Below are positions 8,331 to 11,879 of a stretch of 11,879 nt of DNA, piece by piece. The stretch is taken from assembly GCA_003024985.2 (NCBI GenBank), contig PXIH01S0047340.1; one strand, given 5' to 3'. This DNA comes from Euperipatoides rowelli. Taxonomy: Eukaryota; Onychophora; Udeonychophora; Euonychophora; Peripatopsidae. Position 1 is the stretch's first letter, and each line of letters opens with the position of its first letter. Both the position numbers and the translations under genes were made by a program. Below the pieces are notes generated by a model that was given only the letters and a program-made list of their open reading frames with translations, had not been told where the DNA came from and did no database searches.

Positions 8331-8750
8331 GTATGAAAAGCAATAAATCAGCGAGAATTTTTTGCTACAGCCTACGATATTTACTGTAGCTAATCTTTCA
8401 TCTTATTCATATTATTTAAGTTTTAATTTAGCGATGTTAAAATTTTTGTAGTTTTTTTTTTTTGTTGTATTTTAAAAATATTTAATAAATGTTGTAATGA
8501 GGTTTTCTTTTAAAAGTTCTAATTACTTTTTTTTAAAATAATAATAATATTAATAATAATACTAATACTAATAATAACATGCAATACAAAGAGAAATGAT
8601 GAGCGCCTAACAAACAAACTGTTTCAGTTTTTAAATTTGTCCATTTTGAAGATTACTTCAATAATGACGGCAACTCTCATATAAAATAATATCAAGTGCT
8701 AATATAAATAAAGAAAATAAATCTTTGTCAGAAAAAAAATTATTTTCTTT
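8331..8750. other. AT-rich spacer with AAT-type microsatellite
   Basis: No gene is seen. It includes a T-run (8452-8463) and an interrupted AAT/ACT repeat (about 8537-8577). Confidence 0.5.
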
Positions 8751-8786
8751 ACTACTACTACTACTACTAATAATAATAATAATAAT
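8751..8786. repeat. Compound microsatellite (ACT)6(AAT)6
   Basis: Six perfect ACT units (8751-8768) change cleanly to six perfect AAT units (8769-8786). On the minus strand this reads (ATT)6(AGT)6 and directly follows text with an AATAAA signal, so it may be the 3' tail of a LINE. Confidence 0.9.
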
Positions 8787-8960
8787 GGTGAAAAGCCCTA
8801 GATCCGAGGTTTATTAGCCCATGGGTCACAGTTTTTTGAGGGCAGGAAGACAGGAAGAGAATTTTGGGTGGGAAAACAGCAAGGGAGGGATAAGAATAGG
8901 ATTAGCGATAGTAGATTCGTTTGGTTCTCTCCTCTAGTAAAGACTGTCCTAGAGGATTAC
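8751..8960 (-). mobile_element. Possible 3' end of a fourth minus-strand LINE
   Basis: Read on the minus strand, a pyrimidine-rich stretch (about 8940-8830) leads to CTGTGACCCATGGGCTAATA, an AATAAA at 8810-8815, a GGATCTAGGGC block and then the triplet tail (8786-8751). That order, UTR then polyadenylation signal then trinucleotide tail, is typical of CR1, L2 and some RTE elements. No coding remnant was recognised upstream, so this could be a heavily 5'-truncated copy. The family is unknown. Confidence 0.35.
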
Positions 8961-9209
8961 TGCACGATTCTATAAACTGACATTTGATTGAAGTCTTCTG
9001 TCCCTTCTTTCTCTTCTGATGTTTATCTCTTCTATTTCCTTGATTCCATTTTTTTCCCTCCAAGTATACAGGTTTATTCGGTATACATGATTTATACCCT
9101 TGTTCTTTCTGTGCTTTATATTCTGTATTTCTTCATTTCTGCTCCATCCTCATCATCATTTTCATATTGTTCATCTTTTGTTTCTTCTTCGTCATCTTCA
9201 TATTATTCA
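8961..9209. other. Pyrimidine-rich lead-in to the tandem array
   Basis: T- and C-rich plus strand with TCATCTTC-like text near 9146-9205. The overlapping open frames here encode Ser/Tyr/His-rich low-complexity peptides that continue into the repeat array, so they are not treated as genes. Confidence 0.5.
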
Positions 9210-9227
9210 TTTTCGTTTAGTTTCAGT

Positions 9228-9523
9228 CATGGCTTACACACAGAGACTGTACCAGACATCACAACACAACAAATCACTAAACATTTAATGAACATTTAGG
9301 TAAAACATTTGTTAAACTGTCTTCAGATGAATCCATAATCTCATATATTTTACTTGCTAGTTTCGGATCTTCTTTATCCCTATCATCTTCATCTTTTTCT
9401 TCATCATCTTTTGCTTCATCTTCTTTATCTCCATTATCATCATCTGCTTCTACTTCTCCATCCTCATCTTATTCATTTCGGTTAGACTAGTGCTACTGCC
9501 GGTCCCACGAGGGCTATAAAGTC
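9228..9523 (+). repeat. Array unit 1 (core partly missing)
   Basis: It begins inside the core at CATGGCTTACACACAG and lacks a clear CAGGTTATGG start. It keeps CAAATCACTAAACATTTAAT, TAAAACATTTGTTA and CTTGCTAGTTT, and has one of the longest polypyrimidine linkers (about 9368-9478). Confidence 0.7.
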
Positions 9524-9818
9524 CAGGTTATGGACAACACATTATGGCTCACAACCAGTCACACAGGATCTGTATAGGACATCACATTACAACACAAGTA
9601 ACACTAGACAGTAAATGAATAATTAGTAAGACATTTATTGTTATGCTGTATTCATCCAATGAAACCGTATTCTTCATATATTTGCTTGCTAGTTTCTCGT
9701 ATTCTTCATCATCATCTTCCTGTCATCATCATATTGTTCATTTTCATTTGGTCAGTGATAATGCCAGCCCCGCTAGGGTAGCCTACTCCCGGTATTTTGG
9801 CTTATACAATATACCTAC
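9524..9818 (+). repeat. Array unit 2
   Basis: Near-complete unit with core start, CAGTCACACAG, the AAGACATTTATTGTTATGC variant, GCTTGCTAGTTT, a TC-rich linker and the GTCAGTGATAATGCC block. Confidence 0.75.
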
Positions 9819-10143
9819 CAGGTTATGGACCATATACTTTGGCTTACCCAGTCGCACAGTCTGTACAGGACATCACATGACAATACCAAATAACAAATCA
9901 CTAGACATTTGATGAGCATTTATATAAAACATTTGTTATATTGTCTTCATATATTTTGCTTGCTAGTTTATAGTCGTCATCTTCTAACTAATCTTCTTTA
10001 TCTACATTATTGTCTTCATCTTCATCCTCTGCTTCTTCTTAGGTTAAGACATTTATTGTTATGCATATGAATACGCAATCTCATAATGTTTTGCTTGCTA
10101 GTTACTTGTTCTGCTTCATCTTTTGTTTATTTTTCTTATTCAT
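9819..10143 (+). repeat. Array unit 3, with an internal half-unit duplication
   Basis: The core is followed by GCTTGCTAGTTT (about 9957-9968). The second half then repeats: AAGACATTTATTGTTATGC and GCTTGCTAGTT appear again near 10045-10104 without an intervening core. This suggests unequal exchange within the array. Confidence 0.7.
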
Positions 10144-10498
10144 CAGGTTATGGACAACACATTATGTCCCACACTCAGTCGCACCGAACTTGAATAGGAC
10201 ATCACATGACATTACAACACATATCCTAGATATTTAATGAACATTTAGATAAAACATTTAAAAACAAACCATAATATACTAATTTGGTTCCATTTTTTTT
10301 TGTTTGTTTTGTTCCTTGAATCTTCTATCTTGGATTTTCTTCTCAGTCTCACCACTTCTTTTGAATTGCCCTGGCTTTCCCATTATGCATTTGTCTTGAT
10401 CTTGCCCCATGATATGCAATTTTCATAATGGTCAGTAATACTTCCATCCCCAAAAAAGTAACCAACTCCCAGTATAACGTGGTATCCAGTATACCAAT
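10144..10498 (+). repeat. Array unit 4
   Basis: Core complete through TAAAACATTTA, then a longer and more diverged middle lacking GCTTGCTAGTTT. It ends in GGTCAGTAATACTTCC and CAACTCCCAGTATAA, matching the linker block of unit 2. Confidence 0.7.
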
Positions 10499-10800
10499 CA
10501 GTTTATGGACAACACACTATGGCTCGCAGTAAGCTGCACAGAGCCTGTACACAACCTCAGATGACATTACAACACAACATATCACTGACAAATAAACATT
10601 TAGGAAATACTTAGTTTCTTCTTTTATTCTGGTTTAATTCCCCTGTTTCTCTTCTATCTTTTCTTCTTATCCATCTACTTTATTCTTCTGATTCTTATTC
10701 CTCTGCTTATTTCTCAGCTTATTCCTTTGCTTCATATTCTTCTGCTTCTTGTTCTACATTTTTCTTCTGCCTCTTTTTCGGCTTCCTTCTTCCACTTCTT
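10499..10800 (+). repeat. Array unit 5, with long polypyrimidine tail
   Basis: Core start CAGTTTATGGACAACACA, then CTGCACAG, GATGACATTACAACACAAC and AACATTTAGG. A tract rich in TTCTTCTGCTTC (about 10610-10810) ends the array. Confidence 0.7.
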
Positions 10801-11829
10801 GTTCTGCTTCTATAAGTATAGTATATTAGCAAAATTACCTATGCTCAAAAGTAGTTTGCTACCATAAATTAACTTTAAAACCTTACAATTAGCAATATTA
10901 TTATGTCTTGACATAAATAAATAAATGGCAATTCCCTGAGTTTTTCTTTCCTATATATCATGAGGTTGATTCAAAATGGCGTTTGTTTCCTACGTCATGT
11001 CTTCTTCACTTTAAAACTCTTCTTCTAACCTGGTTAGCATGTCAATTTAATGAATAAATTCCTCCAACGGTAGTGCCAGGAAACCCTGCATCTCTGTTCT
11101 ATTTATCCTGGCTGTCCATTCGTGTCTGAAAATCGAGTCATCAAAATGGTGGTGCCGTTTTTTTTTTTTTAATAAAAACTACCCTGTCTATTTTTTTTCC
11201 ACTCATGCCTAAAAACATAACTTTAAACTACTAAATCTAACTTTATAAATACACATGTATTACTTTGAACCCTATTTTACATGATTTTAAACTTATTTAT
11301 GGTTTGGCTTTATGAGCCCTTCTATACCAGTTGTAGTTTCTCCAAAGCGGAAGTCCCTCTAATCACTTTGTTTTTTTAATAACAAAAACAGTTAAATAGT
11401 CTAGAATAAGAAGGAGCAGGGATTTTATTATTCAAGTGCATTGCATTATTTTTACTGTTGAAAATGTTGAGCTAAACTGGAAAATAATGACAGTTTGATA
11501 AGCAAGATTCATAGGAATCTTATTAAAGTTTTTCCTAGCTTTTCTTAAATATTTTTAATTTCTGTCACTGAATTTCAATTCCAGTTTGAAAAATATTTTC
11601 ACATGTTTAAGGAAAGTCATGTGACTGACCAGGGTAATATGAAATAAGGACAGAAAGAGCAGATAGATTGCCAATCAAGACTTTTTATGCAAGTGTATGT
11701 AGATGGTAATTTGTTTACTTACAGTAGCCTATATAGAAATTAAAATGTAAAATAATCACTCATTTTTATTACTTCTCAAAATTCACTGTTAATATTCTGA
11801 TCATATTGATCATTTAGGTTAATTATTAT
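10801..11829. other. AT-rich non-coding region
   Basis: No gene, RNA or known repeat was recognised. Noted items: AAAATGGCG (10973-10981) and TACGTCA (10991-10997), which look like YY1 and ATF/CREB sites; a second TCAAAATGG at 11141; a T-run near 11158-11170; and paired TGATCA sites at 11798-11803 and 11807-11812. None is enough to call a promoter. Confidence 0.4.
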
Positions 11830-11879
11830 CAGTGATTGAGCTAGAAAATTTTAGGTGAGGGTCAAAGTGACCCCCGTAG
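11830..11879 (+). mobile_element. Possible left end of a DNA transposon, cut by the window edge
   Basis: The text starts CAGTGATTGAGCTAG and soon reaches GGGTCA-AAG-TGACCC (11859-11873), a 6-bp inverted repeat with a 3-base spacer followed by CCCC. CAGTG-type starts with subterminal GGG/CCC blocks are common in hAT-like elements. The opposite end would lie outside the window, so neither a partner terminus nor a target duplication can be tested here. Confidence 0.3.

Larger units (their letters stand above)
9210..10800. repeat. Diverged tandem array, about five units of 295-355 bp with polypyrimidine linkers
   Basis: A conserved core recurs in the same orientation. It starts CAGGTTATGGACAACACAT at 9524, 9819, 10144 and 10499 (as CAGTTTATGG), with a partial first copy from about 9210-9228. 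Downstream in each copy come CAGTCRCACAG, CTGTAYAGG, ACATCACATGACATTAC, a CACTAGACATTTAATGAAC-like block, TAAAACATTTGTTAT and GCTTGCTAGTTT. Then follows a TCTTCATC-rich linker of variable length and, in three copies, a GGTCAGTRATA/ACTCCC block before the next core. Spacings are about 314, 295, 325 and 355. Length varies mostly in the linkers. Copies are visibly diverged. No coding function is proposed for the Ser-rich frames across it. Confidence 0.82.

Noticed and set aside
8988-9299. Open frames encoding Ser/Tyr/His-rich peptides (also 9643-9912)
   Set aside because: They arise from the TCTTCATC-rich linkers and the repeat core of the tandem array; composition is low-complexity and the frames are not kept between units.
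9210-10800. Regularly spaced repeats as a CRISPR-like array
   Set aside because: Repeats are about 130 bp or more and diverged, linkers are low-complexity, and the window is eukaryotic.
4164-11838. CAATCACTG (4164-4172) and CAGTGATTG (11830-11838) as two ends of one large transposon
   Set aside because: They face the wrong way: they would be the right end of one element and the left end of another, not a pair enclosing the interval.
1-11879. tRNA-derived SINEs or tRNA genes
   Set aside because: No convincing B box (GGTTCGANTCC) was found on reading; a tRNAscan run would be decisive.
1-11879. A new multi-gene biological system
   Set aside because: All recognisable coding sequence is broken LINE protein; no set of intact genes is present.

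Overview
This window looks like AT-rich nuclear DNA from an animal, most likely an invertebrate. The evidence is long homopolymers, trinucleotide microsatellites, no long open frames, and several decayed LINE retrotransposons and hAT-like DNA transposons of types common in metazoan genomes. The species cannot be named from the sequence. I see no intact host gene, no tRNA or rRNA, no CRISPR array and no operon. Almost all legible protein sequence is broken reverse transcriptase.

Layout. (1) 1-304: AT-rich, with a possible minus-strand LINE tail at the very start. (2) 305-960: a short hAT-like non-autonomous transposon with a second one (539-894) nested inside it; each has its own approximate 8-bp target duplication. 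(3) 1279-3880, minus: a CR1-like LINE relic with endonuclease C-terminus, linker, RT motifs A, B and C, C-terminal domain, 3' UTR and an ATG/ATA tail still in order, but broken by many stops and frameshifts. (4) 3881-4697: homopolymer tracts and a diverged 104-112 bp tandem repeat. (5) about 4698-6260, minus: an L2/CR1-type LINE relic whose motif C has lost both catalytic aspartates. (6) 6261-7059: AT-rich DNA with one hairpin. (7) about 7060-7990, minus: an RTE-type LINE relic, the least decayed of the three, with one internal deletion. (8) 7991-8960: AT-rich DNA with a 22-bp perfect palindrome, microsatellites and a probable 3' tail of a fourth minus-strand LINE. (9) about 9210-10800: roughly five diverged copies of a 295-355 bp tandem repeat joined by polypyrimidine (TCTTCATC-like) tracts. 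(10) 10801-11829: AT-rich DNA without a recognised gene. (11) 11830-11879: a possible transposon end cut by the window edge.

The parts do not form a pathway. The window is best read as a transposon graveyard: three or four LINE insertions of different families on one strand, nested hAT-type insertions, and a local satellite. I found no convincing new functional system. The best-supported structures are the nested hAT pair with its target duplications and the polypyrimidine-linked tandem array.
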